Below are positions 1 to 10,885 of a DNA stretch of 64,000 nt, piece after piece; within the stretch, counting starts at the first letter, position 1; each line of letters opens with the position of its first letter. Origin of the DNA: Gluconacetobacter entanii (lineage in GTDB: Bacteria > Pseudomonadota > Alphaproteobacteria > Acetobacterales > Acetobacteraceae). The stretch is from positions 18,342 to 82,341 of the forward strand of contig NZ_NKUF01000013.1 in the NCBI RefSeq assembly GCF_003206495.1, given 5' to 3'. Under the pieces are notes generated by a model. It ran no database searches, was not told where the DNA came from, and saw only the letters and a list, made by a program, of their open reading frames with translations. The position numbers were made by a program, and so were the translations under genes.

Positions 1-1
1 G

Positions 2-1960
2 CCGGAATATACCGACCAGATTTTCCATGGCTGGATTGCCGATGTACGGCCGGGGCAGTTTTACGGATACCGTGTATATGGACCGTATGAGCCTGAGTCA
101 GGGCATCGTTTCAACCCGAACAAACTGCTTCTTGATCCGTATGCACGTGCGCATATGGGCGACCTGAAATGGGACGATGCGCTTTTTGGCTATACCATCG
201 GTCACCGGGATGCGGATCTCAGCTTCGATACCCGTGACAGCGCGCCATTTGTGCCGAAATGCGTCGTCATAGACCCGAATTTTGACTGGCGCGGCCAATC
301 GGGTCGCAATCCGCTGCCATGGGACCAGACGGTGATCTATGAAACCCATGTCAAGGGATATACGAAAAAGCATCCCCATGTGCCCGAAGGCCTGCGTGGC
401 ACCTATGCCGGGATGGCTGTGCGCGAGGTGCTGGAGTACATAAAGTCCCTTGGCGTGACCTCCATCGAATTCCTGCCGGTACACAGCTTCATCAGTGATG
501 AATACCTGCTGAAAAAGGGATTACGGAATTACTGGGGCTACAACACCATCGGTTTTTTCGCGCCCGACCCCGGCTATGCCTCTGACCGTGCGCAGTCCTT
601 GCGGGAATTCAAGGAAATGGTGTCGCAGATCCATGATGTCGGGCTCGAGGTCATACTTGATGTTGTCTATAACCACACGGCCGAGGGGAATGAACTGGGG
701 CCGACGCTGTCGTTCCGGGGCATCGACAACGCTTCCTATTACCGCCTTGTGGCGGATAAGCCGCGCTATTACGTCAATGACACGGGCACCGGAAATACCG
801 TCAACCTGTCGCACCGGCGCGTGATCCAGATGGTGACCGACAGCCTGCGCTACTGGGCCGATGAAATGCATGTCGATGGTTTCCGTTTCGACCTTGGGAC
901 CATACTGGCGCGCGAACCCAACGGTTTTGATAACCAGTCCGGATTCCTCAAGGCCTGTTCGCAGGACCCGACGCTGGAGACGGTGAAGATGATCGCCGAA
1001 CCCTGGGACTGTGGGCCGGGCGGTTACCAGGTGGGGGCGTTTCCGCCGGGTTGGGCCGAATGGAATGACCGGTTTCGTGATGATGTCCGCGAATACTGGA
1101 AAGGAACGCAACTGGCGAGCAGGCTGTCCCCACGCCTTCTGGGCAGTCCGGACCTGTTTGACCATCAGGGGCGCAAGCCATGGTCCTGCGTCAATTTCAT
1201 AACGGCGCATGACGGCTTTACGCTCAATGACTGCGTTTCGTACAATGACAAGCATAACGACGCCAACGGGGAAGGAAACCGTGACGGGGCGTCGGACAAC
1301 AATTCCAGCAATTATGGCGTTGAAGGCCCGACGGAAGATCCACGGATCATCGGTATCCGTGAACGCCAGATGCGCAACATGCTGGCGACACTGCTGTTTT
1401 CACAGGGCACGCCCATGCTGCTGGCGGGGGACGAATTCGGGCGGACACAGTTGGGAAACAACAATGCCTATTGTCAGGATAACGATATTTCATGGATCGA
1501 CTGGTCGATGCCGGAACGTAACGGGTCGCTTGTACGGTTCGTCTCCCGCCTGACGGCGTTGCGCAGGCAGTTTCCCATCCTGCGTCGCGGGCGGTTCCTG
1601 ACGGAAGCCTATAACAGTGAACTCGATATCAAGGAACTGACATGGGTCAACGCCACTGGCCATGAAATGGCGATCGGTGACTGGGACGTGACCCGCTGCC
1701 TTGGCCTGATGCTCGACGGGCGGGCGCGCAGGACCGGGATCATGAAACGTGGGGAGGATGCGACCCTGCTGCTGGTCTTCAATTCATGGCATGAGGATGT
1801 GCAGTTCGTGCTGCCCTCCGTGGCGGAGCAGCACTGGCGCCTGCTGCTGGATACCAATATGGCCCATCAGGAGAAAGGGGACGAACGGCTTTTCCCGGCC
1901 TGTACTTCCTATCCCGCGGTGGGACGTTCGGTGCTGCTGTTCGACCTTGTGGCAGGATAG
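2..1960 (+). CDS. glgX: Glycogen debranching enzyme GlgX (5' end cut by window)
   Basis: Isoamylase-type GH13 enzyme that hydrolyses alpha-1,6 branches of glycogen-like glucan in the cytoplasm. The reading frame is open from base 2 with no stop, and the upstream codons are clearly coding (FHGWIADVRPGQFYGYRVYGP, in part), so the ATG at 155 is internal and the true start lies before the window. About 652 residues are visible. The four GH13 regions are present: DVVYNHT, GFRFDLG with the nucleophile Asp, IAEPWD with the acid Glu, and FITAHDGFTLND. It converges on glgB with a 54 bp gap holding a repeat. With glgB, treS and glgE next to it, it probably debranches the glucan that the GlgE pathway builds. 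Confidence 0.93.
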   Translation, partial: PEYTDQIFHGWIADVRPGQFYGYRVYGPYEPESGHRFNPNKLLLDPYARAHMGDLKWDDALFGYTIGHRDADLSFDTRDSAPFVPKCVVIDPNFDWRGQSGRNPLPWDQTVIYETHVKGYTKKHPHVPEGLRGTYAGMAVREVLEYIKSLGVTSIEFLPVHSFISDEYLLKKGLRNYWGYNTIGFFAPDPGYASDRAQSLREFKEMVSQIHDVGLEVILDVVYNHTAEGNELGPTLSFRGIDNASYYRLVADKPRYYVNDTGTGNTVNLSHRRVIQMVTDSLRYWADEMHVDGFRFDLGTILAREPNGFDNQSGFLKACSQDPTLETVKMIAEPWDCGPGGYQVGAFPPGWAEWNDRFRDDVREYWKGTQLASRLSPRLLGSPDLFDHQGRKPWSCVNFITAHDGFTLNDCVSYNDKHNDANGEGNRDGASDNNSSNYGVEGPTEDPRIIGIRERQMRNMLATLLFSQGTPMLLAGDEFGRTQLGNNNAYCQDNDISWIDWSMPERNGSLVRFVSRLTALRRQFPILRRGRFLTEAYNSELDIKELTWVNATGHEMAIGDWDVTRCLGLMLDGRARRTGIMKRGEDATLLLVFNSWHEDVQFVLPSVAEQHWRLLLDTNMAHQEKGDERLFPACTSYPAVGRSVLLFDLVAG

Positions 1961-1985
1961 TCAGCGGTTTCGGGAAACCCCCTAT

Positions 1986-2011
1986 AAAAGCTTCACCAAA
2001 AACTTTTGAAG
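1986..2011. repeat. Dispersed repeat copy A (half-hairpin form)
   Basis: Contains the core AAGCTTCACCAAAAACTTT found again near 20060 (opposite orientation) and 57735. This copy keeps one hairpin arm plus the A/T-rich tail, and lies between the convergent glgX and glgB stops. It is probably part of a bidirectional termination region; this role is inferred. Confidence 0.7.
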
Positions 2012-2014
2012 GTT

Positions 2015-4246
2015 TTATGCCTGTTCCGCTTCGTGGCGGAAGAACAGGGCCCCGAGGGGTGGCAGCGACACGCTGACGGAGCAGGAATGTCCGTGCGCGG
2101 CATGGGGCCGCGTCTGTATGCCGCCATAATTGCCGACATTTGATCCCCCATAAAGGCTGCTGTCCGTATTGAGGATTTCGTGCCACGTTCCTGCATGCGG
2201 CACGCCAATGCAGTAATCATGTCGCGGCACGGGCGTCATGTTGCATACGACCATGATCGTGGGTGTGCCGGCACTCCGCCGGATCCATGCAAAGACCGAG
2301 TTTTCGTAATCATCTCCCACCAGCCATGCAAACCCTTCGGCGTTACCGTCCGACAGGTAAAGCGCGGGATGGGTGCGGTACAGGTGATTGAGGTCACGGA
2401 TAAGCTGCCGGACCCCGTTGCCCTCGGGGGTGTCAAGCTGGTGCCAGGCCAGTTGGGATTCGTGATTCCATTCCTCCCGCTGGGCAAGTTCCCCGCCCAT
2501 GAACAGAAGTTTCTTGCCCGGATGTCCCCACATGAAGGCAAGGTAGGCGCGCAGGTTCGCATGTTTCTGCCATGTGTCGCCCGGCATGCGCTGGATCAGC
2601 GATCCCTTGCCATGCACGACCTCGTCATGGGACAGGGGCAGGATGAAATGTTCCGAAAATCCATAAAGCAGGCCGAACGTCATTTCGTTATGGTGGTAAC
2701 GCCGGTGGATCGGGTCATGGCCCATGTAATCCAGCGTGTCATGCATCCACCCCATGTTCCATTTGAAGGTGAAGCCCAGGCCGCCTTCGCTGACGGCGCG
2801 CGTAACACCGGGCAATGCGGTGGATTCCTCCGCGATCATGATGGCGCCGGGGGAGCGCACCGCAACGGTTGCGTTCAGGTGCCGCAGGAAGGCGATGGAT
2901 TCAAGGTTTTCGCGTCCCCCATGCACATTGGCGATCCACGCCCCCGGCGCGCGGCTGTAATCGCGGTACAGCATGGAGGCGACGGCATCCACGCGCAGGG
3001 CGTCGATATGGTACTGATGCAGCCAGAACAGGGCGCTGGCGATCAGGAACCCGCTGACTTCGCGCCGTCCGGTGTTGTAGATCAGGGTATTCCAGTCGGG
3101 ATGGTATCCTTCGCGCGGGTCGATATGTTCATAAAGGGCGCTGCCATCGAAACGCGCCAGCCCGTGCGGGTCGGTCGGGAAATGCGCCGGCACCCAGTCC
3201 ACGATGATCCCGATCCCCGCCAGGTGGCAGGCATTGATGAACCGGGCGAAGCTGTCGGGCGGCCCGAACCGGGCGGACGGCGCGAACAGGCCCAGTGGCT
3301 GGTATCCCCATGACCCGCCAAAGGGATATTCCGCAATGGGCATCAGTTCGATATGGCTGAACCCCATCTCCACCACATACGGCAGCAATGTCAGGCGCAG
3401 TTCGTCCCAGTCCACATGACCTGCCTGCGCATGGCGCCATGATCCGGCATGGATTTCATAAATGCTGATGGGGGCATTGATGTCCTGCCGTGTCCCGCGT
3501 GTATGCATCCATGCATCGTCCGACCAGTCGAAATCGATCGTGGGTGTAACGACGGAGGCCGTGGCGGGCGCGACCTCGGCCGCAAAGGCCAGCGGGTCGG
3601 CCTTGAGCGGCAGCATGTCCCCCTGCGCGTCAAGGATCTCGAACTTGTAGCGCTCTCCGGCCCCGATGCGCGGGATGAACAGTTCCCATATCCCATGTTC
3701 ATGGCGCAGGCGCATGGGATGGCGGCGCCCGTCCCACATGTTGAAATCCCCCACGACTGAGACACGGCGCGCATTGGGGGCCCATACGGCAAAGCGCACG
3801 CCACTGATGCCCCCGATTTCCATGACGTGCGCACCCAGCACGCGGTACAGGTCCTGATGTTCCCCACGTGCGATCAGGTGCAGGTCGAAATCCCCCAGCA
3901 GCAGGCCAAAGCCATAGGCGTCCTCGGTCTCCTGCACGCCGCCTTCCCATTCCACCCGCAGGCGGTAGGGGGTGCCGGTCGGGACATGGCCGATGAAGAC
4001 GCCGCCGGGATGGACCTGCTCCATCGGCCATTCCGCAGGCCCCTTGCGGCGGCCGCGCCTGGACGGGGCGGCGTTGACGAGTGTGACCGCGCGTGCACCG
4101 GGCATGAACACGCGGATGATATCCTCCCCCTCGCCGGGATGGCGGCCAAGGAATGCAAAGGGATCCCCAAGCCGCCCGCACAGGAGGGCTTCAAGCCGGG
4201 CGTCGGCATCATGCCCGGCGCGAAGGGTGGGAAGATGTTCCGTCAC
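2015..4246 (-). CDS. glgB: 1,4-alpha-glucan branching enzyme GlgB
   Basis: Transfers alpha-1,4 glucan segments to make alpha-1,6 branches. At 743 aa it is the usual length for a GlgB with its N-terminal carbohydrate-binding modules. An N-terminal CBM48-like stretch ([20 protein letters not shown]) precedes the GH13 barrel. The nucleophile is D420 in LRVDAVASM and the acid/base is E473 in IAEEST. The 53-residue spacing matches D405/E458 of the E. coli enzyme. [11 protein letters not shown] supplies the last conserved region. The ATG overlaps the treS-maltokinase stop by 4 bp (ATGA), so it is the last gene of the glgE-treS-glgB operon and is probably translationally coupled. Confidence 0.95.
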   Translation of the reverse strand: MTEHLPTLRAGHDADARLEALLCGRLGDPFAFLGRHPGEGEDIIRVFMPGARAVTLVNAAPSRRGRRKGPAEWPMEQVHPGGVFIGHVPTGTPYRLRVEWEGGVQETEDAYGFGLLLGDFDLHLIARGEHQDLYRVLGAHVMEIGGISGVRFAVWAPNARRVSVVGDFNMWDGRRHPMRLRHEHGIWELFIPRIGAGERYKFEILDAQGDMLPLKADPLAFAAEVAPATASVVTPTIDFDWSDDAWMHTRGTRQDINAPISIYEIHAGSWRHAQAGHVDWDELRLTLLPYVVEMGFSHIELMPIAEYPFGGSWGYQPLGLFAPSARFGPPDSFARFINACHLAGIGIIVDWVPAHFPTDPHGLARFDGSALYEHIDPREGYHPDWNTLIYNTGRREVSGFLIASALFWLHQYHIDALRVDAVASMLYRDYSRAPGAWIANVHGGRENLESIAFLRHLNATVAVRSPGAIMIAEESTALPGVTRAVSEGGLGFTFKWNMGWMHDTLDYMGHDPIHRRYHHNEMTFGLLYGFSEHFILPLSHDEVVHGKGSLIQRMPGDTWQKHANLRAYLAFMWGHPGKKLLFMGGELAQREEWNHESQLAWHQLDTPEGNGVRQLIRDLNHLYRTHPALYLSDGNAEGFAWLVGDDYENSVFAWIRRSAGTPTIMVVCNMTPVPRHDYCIGVPHAGTWHEILNTDSSLYGGSNVGNYGGIQTRPHAAHGHSCSVSVSLPPLGALFFRHEAEQA

Positions 4247-7200
4247 GGCCGTTCTCCTTGTGCTGAGGGTTTTACAGGGGGTTGCGTGGGGGGCGGGTCA
4301 AGGAACTGGTGCAGTCCCGCGATCGGCGTGCCGATCCATGTCGGGCGGTTCGCGGCCTCGTAACGGATTTCATAGGCCGCCTTTTCCATCACAAACAGAT
4401 GCAGCAGCGCGGATCGCGCCTGTTCCGTGCCAAGGGCCGTCGCACTTTCCCCGATTCCTTCGCGCCATCCTTCCATGAAGGTCCGGCAGGCCTCGTCATG
4501 GAATGCGCTGACATATTCCGTTGCCCGCTCGGCGGACTGTTCGGCGGCGGGGTGGCTGGTCGTATCGCTGTCGGCAAGGCGCGCGGTATCGGCGACATAG
4601 GCGATCGAACGCAGCAGTCCCGCCACGTCACGCAGCGGACTTGCCTTTTTCCGCCGTTCGGCAAGCGGGGTGAGGGGCTGCCCCTCGAAATCGATGATGA
4701 CGGCGTCATTTTCCACCACCAGCACCTGGCCCAGGTGAAAATCCCCGTGGATGCGTGTCCGCAGCGTCCCGACGCCTGCGGACGCCAGCGTGCTGACCTG
4801 TGCCAGCAGCGCGTCCCGCCCCGCCAGCAGTGCGGCCGCGCGCGCCTGATCCTCGGCATGTGGCCAGTCGTGGATACCGGCAAGGACGTCGAGCGCACGC
4901 ACGACCTCCTCATGGATGGTGGCGGCCAGTGCGGCGATATCATCCGCGCCCACCCGTTCGGGGGTGAAGGCCGGATTGTCGCTGTCCTGCGCCAGGATCG
5001 CGTGCATGCCGCCCAGCCTCTGGCCAAGGGTGCGGAAGAATGCGACATGTTCGGCGCGCATGCCGACCTGTTCCTCCCCACTGAGCGCAAGGTCGGTGGC
5101 CGTCCCGCGCAGGTAGCCCAGCGTCCAGCTCCATGCGTCGCCCTGGTTGCCGATGAAGCCCTCCATGATGGCAAGTGTATGGGGCGTGCCCTGCGGGTCC
5201 ATCCGCAGCATTTCGCCAAGGAAGGGCGCGATGCCGCGCGCGCCCCTGTGTGTCAGGAACTCCGTCATCTCCACTTCGGGATGCAGGCCCGCATGTGGCT
5301 GGCGGATCAGCTTGAGGACCACCTTGTCCGCCACGATCAGGGAACTGTTGCTCTGTTCGGAGGACAACCAGTGGATGGGTGCGTCAGGCGGCAGTTCAAG
5401 CGTGCGGAAGGCGTCGGCGGGGCGGAAGATGACCTCGCCTTCACGCGCGGGCAGGCGGGTTTCCTCCGCCATGGCCTTCAGCATGGCGGCAACGAATGCG
5501 GGCAGGGCGAACGCATCGGTCAGGTATCCGGTCAGCCTGCCGCGGCGCACGCGCGACAGGGCCAGTTGCTGCGGCAGGGCGGGCAGGCTGTCCGTATCCC
5601 ACGCGATGCCCAGCGGCAGGAAATAGCTGGCCTCCCGCTCGCCCGTGGTTGCCGCGATCTCGCACAGGAGGAACTGCGTACCCAGCGTTATGGCCTCGGT
5701 CATATGGATATGGTCGATCGCATGTCCCCGCGCGGACGCCCATCGCCGCATCGCCAGATAGAGTGGCAGCAGTTCCCCTTCCATGACCGTGCGCAGGGGC
5801 GCGTCGGTCAGTTCGCGCAGGGACCGGCGCAGGACCAGCGTGCGGAATTCCGGCAGGGGTTCGGGGGCCGGGACATGCCATGTCGGGTTTTCCGTCACGC
5901 TGCACAGGCGGAACCACATGAAGCCGTAAGGCGGCAGGGTCAGCAGGTAGGGCAGTTGCCCCACGGGGGGAAAGACGCTTTCCGCCATCATTTCCACCGG
6001 AACCCGCCCCGCAAACAGCGACAGGTCAAGTTCCACTGCCTGCGCGGAGCGTGCCAGGTTGGCGACGCACAGGATGGTGTCGGTCTCATGTTCACGCAGG
6101 TAAGCCAGTATCTTGCGATTGCCCGGCGAAAGGAACGTCAGCGTGCCCCGGCCGAACGCATGCGAACGCGCCCGCACCGCCAGCATGCGCCGCATCCAGT
6201 TCAGCAGCGAGAACGGGTCGCGCCGCTGTGTCTCCGCATTGACGGCGGCATATCCGTAAAGCGGGTCCATGATGACCGGCAGGACAAGGCGTTCGGGGTC
6301 CGCGCGCGAAAAGCCGCCATTGCGGTCGGGCGACCACTGCATCGGCGTGCGCACGCCATCGCGGTCGCCAAGCTGGATGTTGTCGCCCATGCCGATTTCA
6401 TCGCCGTAATAGACGACCGGCGTTCCGGGCATCGACAGAAGCAGGCTGTTGAGGAGTTCGATCCGCCGCCGGTCACGTTCCAGCAGGGGGGAAAGGCGCC
6501 TGCGGATGCCAAGGTTGAGGCGCGCGCGCCGGTCCGCGGCATAGGCGTTCCACATGAAGTCGCGTTCGCTGTCGGTCACCATCTCCAGCGTCAGTTCGTC
6601 ATGGTTGCGCAGGAAGATCGCCCACTGGCATGTCGGGGGGATATCGGGTGTCTGGCGCATGATGTCGGTGATGGGAAAGCGGTCCTCCCGCGCCATGGCC
6701 AGATACATCCGCGGCATCAGCGGGAAATGGAACGCCATGTGGCATTCATCGCCATTGCCGAAATATTCCCGCGTGTCTTCCGGCCACTGGTTCGCTTCGG
6801 CTAGCAACATGCGGTTGGGAAAGCGTGCATCCAGTGCGGCGCGGATACGGCGCAGGACGGCATGGGTTTCGGGCAGGTTCTCGTTGCTGGTGCCGTCACG
6901 TTCCACCAGATAGGGAATGGCGTCGAGGCGTAGCCCATCGACACCAAGTTTCAGCCAGAACGCCATGATCCCGAGGATCGCGCGCAGGACATGCGGATTG
7001 TCGAAATTCAGGTCGGGCTGGTGGGAATAGAAACGGTGCCAGTAAAATGCCCCCGCCACCGGGTCGCGCGTCCAGTTCGAAATCTCCGTATCGCAGAAAA
7101 TGACGCGCGTACCGGCATATTCCGTGCCGGTATCGGACCAGACATAGAAATTGCGTGCGACCGATCCTGGTTTCGCCTTGCGCGCGCGCTGGAACCATGG

Positions 7201-7551
7201 ATGCTGGTCCGATGTGTGGTTGATCACCAGTTCGGTGACCACGCGGATGTTGCGTGCATGGGCGGCGTTGATGAAATGGCGCACGTCCGCCATCGTGCCG
7301 TAATCGGGATGCACCGCGCGATAGGCCGAAATGTCGTAGCCATCATCCTTACGCGGCGAGGGATAGAACGGCAGCAGCCAGATCGTGTTGACGCCAAGGT
7401 CGGCGATGTAGTCCAGCCGTGAGGTCAAGCCACGGAAATCGCCGATCCCGTCATTGTCGGAATCAAAGAATGATTTGACATGTACCTGGTATATGACCGC
7501 GTCCTTGTACCATAACGGGTCGGTTGCCTGTGCCGGGACGTGTCCTGTCAT
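4243..7551 (-). CDS. treS: Trehalose synthase / maltokinase fusion (TreS-Mak)
   Basis: Bifunctional protein of 1102 aa. The N-terminal ~550 residues are a GH13 trehalose synthase that interconverts maltose and trehalose: [14 protein letters not shown]210 in [11 protein letters not shown]252 in LLAEANQW and D318 in RNHDELT. The C-terminal half resembles maltokinase, which makes maltose-1-phosphate: the kinase-like motif HGDFHLGQ (D937) is followed by IDFEGQP (D954). Fused TreS-Pep2/Mak proteins are known in bacteria with the GlgE pathway. The ATG overlaps the glgE stop by 4 bp. It feeds maltose-1-phosphate to GlgE and lets trehalose be turned into branched glucan. Confidence 0.93.
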   Translation of the reverse strand: MTGHVPAQATDPLWYKDAVIYQVHVKSFFDSDNDGIGDFRGLTSRLDYIADLGVNTIWLLPFYPSPRKDDGYDISAYRAVHPDYGTMADVRHFINAAHARNIRVVTELVINHTSDQHPWFQRARKAKPGSVARNFYVWSDTGTEYAGTRVIFCDTEISNWTRDPVAGAFYWHRFYSHQPDLNFDNPHVLRAILGIMAFWLKLGVDGLRLDAIPYLVERDGTSNENLPETHAVLRRIRAALDARFPNRMLLAEANQWPEDTREYFGNGDECHMAFHFPLMPRMYLAMAREDRFPITDIMRQTPDIPPTCQWAIFLRNHDELTLEMVTDSERDFMWNAYAADRRARLNLGIRRRLSPLLERDRRRIELLNSLLLSMPGTPVVYYGDEIGMGDNIQLGDRDGVRTPMQWSPDRNGGFSRADPERLVLPVIMDPLYGYAAVNAETQRRDPFSLLNWMRRMLAVRARSHAFGRGTLTFLSPGNRKILAYLREHETDTILCVANLARSAQAVELDLSLFAGRVPVEMMAESVFPPVGQLPYLLTLPPYGFMWFRLCSVTENPTWHVPAPEPLPEFRTLVLRRSLRELTDAPLRTVMEGELLPLYLAMRRWASARGHAIDHIHMTEAITLGTQFLLCEIAATTGEREASYFLPLGIAWDTDSLPALPQQLALSRVRRGRLTGYLTDAFALPAFVAAMLKAMAEETRLPAREGEVIFRPADAFRTLELPPDAPIHWLSSEQSNSSLIVADKVVLKLIRQPHAGLHPEVEMTEFLTHRGARGIAPFLGEMLRMDPQGTPHTLAIMEGFIGNQGDAWSWTLGYLRGTATDLALSGEEQVGMRAEHVAFFRTLGQRLGGMHAILAQDSDNPAFTPERVGADDIAALAATIHEEVVRALDVLAGIHDWPHAEDQARAAALLAGRDALLAQVSTLASAGVGTLRTRIHGDFHLGQVLVVENDAVIIDFEGQPLTPLAERRKKASPLRDVAGLLRSIAYVADTARLADSDTTSHPAAEQSAERATEYVSAFHDEACRTFMEGWREGIGESATALGTEQARSALLHLFVMEKAAYEIRYEAANRPTWIGTPIAGLHQFLDPPPTQPPVKPSAQGERP

Positions 7552-10500
7552 GCTTCATGTCCTTCCACCGGGCGGACATGCCAGATCGCGAATGGCAGGT
7601 CGTGCGGATCAAGGCGGATGTGCTGGATCTTTCCGTGCCATGTCCCGTGCCGGTCATGCACCAGGTCATGCACCCGGATGGAGGCGTTGTCCGCCAATCC
7701 CCATTCCCACAGGGGAACTTCGAAATCGGCTTCCTGCACGCGGGCGGGGTCAAGGTTGATGGCGACCAGCACGACATCGGACATGTCGGTCATGCCCTTT
7801 GCAAAATATATAATGGCGTCATTGAACATATTGTAAAAACGCACGCCCCGGTGCGTCTGCAGGCAGGGGTGGTCGCGGCGGATCGCGTTCAGCATGGTGA
7901 TTTCAGCTATGATGTCGGGTCCGTGCTGGATATCGCGCTTCCGAATCTGGTACTTTTCGGAATCCATATATTCCTCGCGCCCCGGAATGGGCGTTGCCTC
8001 GCACCGTTCAAACCCCTCATACATGCCCCACAGGCCCGACAGCGTGGTGGCCAGCGCCACGCGGATCAGATGTGCGGCGCGCGTGCTGTCCTGCACGAAA
8101 AACGGATTGATATCCGGCGTGTTTACGAAAAAATGGGGGCGAAAAAAGTCGCAGACAGGCGCGCTGGTGATCTCCGTCATGTAGGACATCAGGTCTTCCT
8201 TGCCATTGCGCCACGTGAAATAGGTATAGGATTGCGTGAATCCCGCCTTTGCCAGTCTGTACATCATGCCGGGATGGGTAAAAGCTTCCGCCAGGAAGAT
8301 GGTTTCCGGATAAAGCGCGTGTATGTAGGCAATCATCCATTCCCAGAACGGCAGGGGCTTGGTGTGGGGATTGTCCACGCGGAAGATCCGCACACCTTCA
8401 CCGATCCACAGCAGCACGATATCGCGCAGGGCCAGCCATAGCGACTGGATGGCCCCTTCGGCATAGAAATCGACATTTACGATATCCTCATATGTCTTGG
8501 GCGGATTTTCCGCATGCCGGATCGATCCGTCCGCGCGGTGGTCAAACCATTGCGGGTGCTGCGTGACCCACGGATGGTCGGGCGCGCACTGGATTGCGAA
8601 ATCCATCGCCAGTTCCAGGCCGTGCGCGCGTGCCGCCTGGTTCAGGTCGCGAAAATCGCTGAAGGTGCCAAGCTGCGGATGAATGCTGTCATGCCCGCCC
8701 TCGTCCGATCCGATGGCGTACGGGCTGCCGACATCGTCCGCGTCCGCATGAAGGGCATTGTTGCGCCCCTTGCGATTGAGGCGACCGATCGGATGGATGG
8801 GCGGGAAGTAGAGCACGTCAAAGCCCATGTCGCGGATATGGGGCAGGCGCGCGATGACGTCGCGCAGGGTCCCGTGCTGGTGCGGTACGGGGCTTTGCGA
8901 ACGGGGAAACAGTTCATACCAACTGCCATATCGCGCGGCGCGGCGATCCACGAAGATCGGGACGGGGGCCGGAAGCTGCGTCAGGAATGGCCGTCTTGCG
9001 ACATGCGCCATCAGGGTGCGCACCTGTGGCGAAAGCAGCAGGCGTAGCGCCTCCTCCTGCGGCAGGTCCGGTAGTATTTGCGCAAGGTGCAGGCACTGCT
9101 GGCGCTCCGTATCATGCGCGTCCGTTGCGGCGGCGTGGATCAGCAGGCGCGCATCTTCCACGTCCTGCGCGCTGACACGGCCTGCGGCCTGTTTCTTCTC
9201 AAGGGCGCGCGCAACGGAGGCGTAACTGTCCACCCAGGCCGTGATCGTGTATTCCCATGGGCCGATCCGGTCCGGATACATGAAACCGCGCCAGCGGCCG
9301 TTCCCGATCATCTCCATGCGTTCATGCCGCCAGCAGGCCGTGTCCATGGCGCGCCAGCACAGGCGGGCCGCCAGAAGGTCATGCCCGTCCATGAAAATAT
9401 CGGCCTCCACCATGACCGGGGTGTCAATTTCCGCCTTGGCGGAAAACCGGGAGGGGGTGATGGCGGGGGTGACGTTTTCAATGACGATGCGACTGTGGCG
9501 TGCGGCGGTGCGCGCATCCGGGGAGGGATGGGTCATGACCGGCGCATGCTGCCGCGCGCCCTCCAGCACCCGTACCTCGCCCGCACGCAGGCCAAGCCGC
9601 CCCTTGCGGATTTGGTGCGCGACCGCGATATCGCCATCAATCGGCCCGAACGCCGCCGGATCCAGCGGCAGGGTCGCAATGGGGAGGAAGGCCTCCTGCC
9701 CTAAGGACGCATTCGCCAGGACCAGCCGCGTATAACGCTCCGTGTGGAACGCCAGGACCGTGACCGGTGCGTCGGCGGATGTCAGGCGCATGGGACGTGG
9801 CAGCGTCTTCCCACGTCGCATGGCAATCATCCGCCCCGCCGCGATGATCGCATCGCGCACCCTGATGTCCTGCCCGTCATCATCGTCTGCGCCAACAAGC
9901 AGGCCATCCCCGGTTGCCCCGCACAGGCGCAGGTTCATGACCACCTGATCGCACGGCGGCAGCGGGGCCGACCCGCCGGGCAGGGGCTGCGGACATGCAA
10001 GCCGCCCGACACCGGGGGGAAGGGGCGCCCATTCCGCCTCGAACCACGGATCGCGCCGGTTCCACCATGCGAGAGAGGAACTGACCATGTTCACCCCGCT
10101 CAGGGCGACCTGACGCACCATGTCGGGGGACAGGCCCGCCGTCCATGCGATCCAGCGGCATGCGGGTGTGATCGCGTGCGAGGAGCGGATGATGTCCCGC
10201 AGCATTTCGGGAGGCACATCCCATGGTGCGTCACAGCGGAACCCCGCCACGCCTGCCTCCAGAAGAGGACGCAGGACCGTGGCCCAGTATCGGAGGATTT
10301 CCTGGGAATGTCCGGCAAAATCCCATCTGGCGGCACGCGGGTCATGATCCGGCAGGCACCATGTGGGATGCTGGCGCGCAAGCGTTCCATCCCGCGCCAT
10401 CCGGTCAAGCGGCAGGTCGAGCAGGATGGCGATCCCATGTTTGCGCGCCGCGGCACATAACTGGCGCAATCCCGTCGCGAACGGGACATCCCATGACAGG

Positions 10501-10730
10501 TCCGCGCTTCCTTCGGAATGGGAGGATACGAGGAACGGATCCCCGGTCGCGGCAAACAGGGGCGCAACCAGCAGGTCGGTAAAACCGCTGGCGGCCGCGC
10601 GCGCCAGCAGCCGTGCCCAACCCTCTGGCCGTCCTATCGCCGCGGGGGGCAGGTAGCGGATGACCGGCGACCATGACGGCAGGTCGTCATCGCTGGTGTG
10701 GACATGCGGTTGCGGATTGCCTGACACCAT
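7548..10730 (-). CDS. glgE: GlgE alpha-1,4-glucan:maltose-1-phosphate maltosyltransferase with N-terminal extension
   Basis: Transfers maltose from maltose-1-phosphate to a growing alpha-1,4 glucan. At 1060 aa it is about 390 residues longer than the roughly 660-700 aa classical enzyme. The GlgE part begins near residue 400 (RHSRIVIENVTP) and holds D786 in FRVDNPHTKP and E815 in LAEAFTHP, 29 residues apart as in the Streptomyces enzyme (D394/E423). The N-terminal part (residues ~20-390) has amylase-barrel features such as GIAILLDLPLDR and GVAGFRCDAPWD but no complete GH13 catalytic set that I can see. First gene of the glgE-treS-glgB operon. The upstream gap to the iron ABC operon is 155 bp, with no convincing promoter identified. 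Confidence 0.92.
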   Translation of the reverse strand: MVSGNPQPHVHTSDDDLPSWSPVIRYLPPAAIGRPEGWARLLARAAASGFTDLLVAPLFAATGDPFLVSSHSEGSADLSWDVPFATGLRQLCAAARKHGIAILLDLPLDRMARDGTLARQHPTWCLPDHDPRAARWDFAGHSQEILRYWATVLRPLLEAGVAGFRCDAPWDVPPEMLRDIIRSSHAITPACRWIAWTAGLSPDMVRQVALSGVNMVSSSLAWWNRRDPWFEAEWAPLPPGVGRLACPQPLPGGSAPLPPCDQVVMNLRLCGATGDGLLVGADDDDGQDIRVRDAIIAAGRMIAMRRGKTLPRPMRLTSADAPVTVLAFHTERYTRLVLANASLGQEAFLPIATLPLDPAAFGPIDGDIAVAHQIRKGRLGLRAGEVRVLEGARQHAPVMTHPSPDARTAARHSRIVIENVTPAITPSRFSAKAEIDTPVMVEADIFMDGHDLLAARLCWRAMDTACWRHERMEMIGNGRWRGFMYPDRIGPWEYTITAWVDSYASVARALEKKQAAGRVSAQDVEDARLLIHAAATDAHDTERQQCLHLAQILPDLPQEEALRLLLSPQVRTLMAHVARRPFLTQLPAPVPIFVDRRAARYGSWYELFPRSQSPVPHQHGTLRDVIARLPHIRDMGFDVLYFPPIHPIGRLNRKGRNNALHADADDVGSPYAIGSDEGGHDSIHPQLGTFSDFRDLNQAARAHGLELAMDFAIQCAPDHPWVTQHPQWFDHRADGSIRHAENPPKTYEDIVNVDFYAEGAIQSLWLALRDIVLLWIGEGVRIFRVDNPHTKPLPFWEWMIAYIHALYPETIFLAEAFTHPGMMYRLAKAGFTQSYTYFTWRNGKEDLMSYMTEITSAPVCDFFRPHFFVNTPDINPFFVQDSTRAAHLIRVALATTLSGLWGMYEGFERCEATPIPGREEYMDSEKYQIRKRDIQHGPDIIAEITMLNAIRRDHPCLQTHRGVRFYNMFNDAIIYFAKGMTDMSDVVLVAINLDPARVQEADFEVPLWEWGLADNASIRVHDLVHDRHGTWHGKIQHIRLDPHDLPFAIWHVRPVEGHEA

Positions 10731-10885
10731 GCCGGTTCTTTCTTCGGGCTTGCGTATCGGCGGGCCGCGATCCCGGATGGGCAGGGCGACCCGATGATAG
10801 GCTCAGAACGGCGAAGTCAGGAAAAAGGACGGACAGGGCAGGGGAAAACAGGATAACAAATCCGTGTTTCATGCCGGAAACGGGA

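Noticed and set aside
4282..6804. Long plus-strand open frame of 840 codons
   Set aside because: It is antisense to treS-mak, whose motifs are clear. The product has no recognisable domain and is rich in Arg/Gly/Gln, as expected for a shadow frame in G/C-rich DNA.
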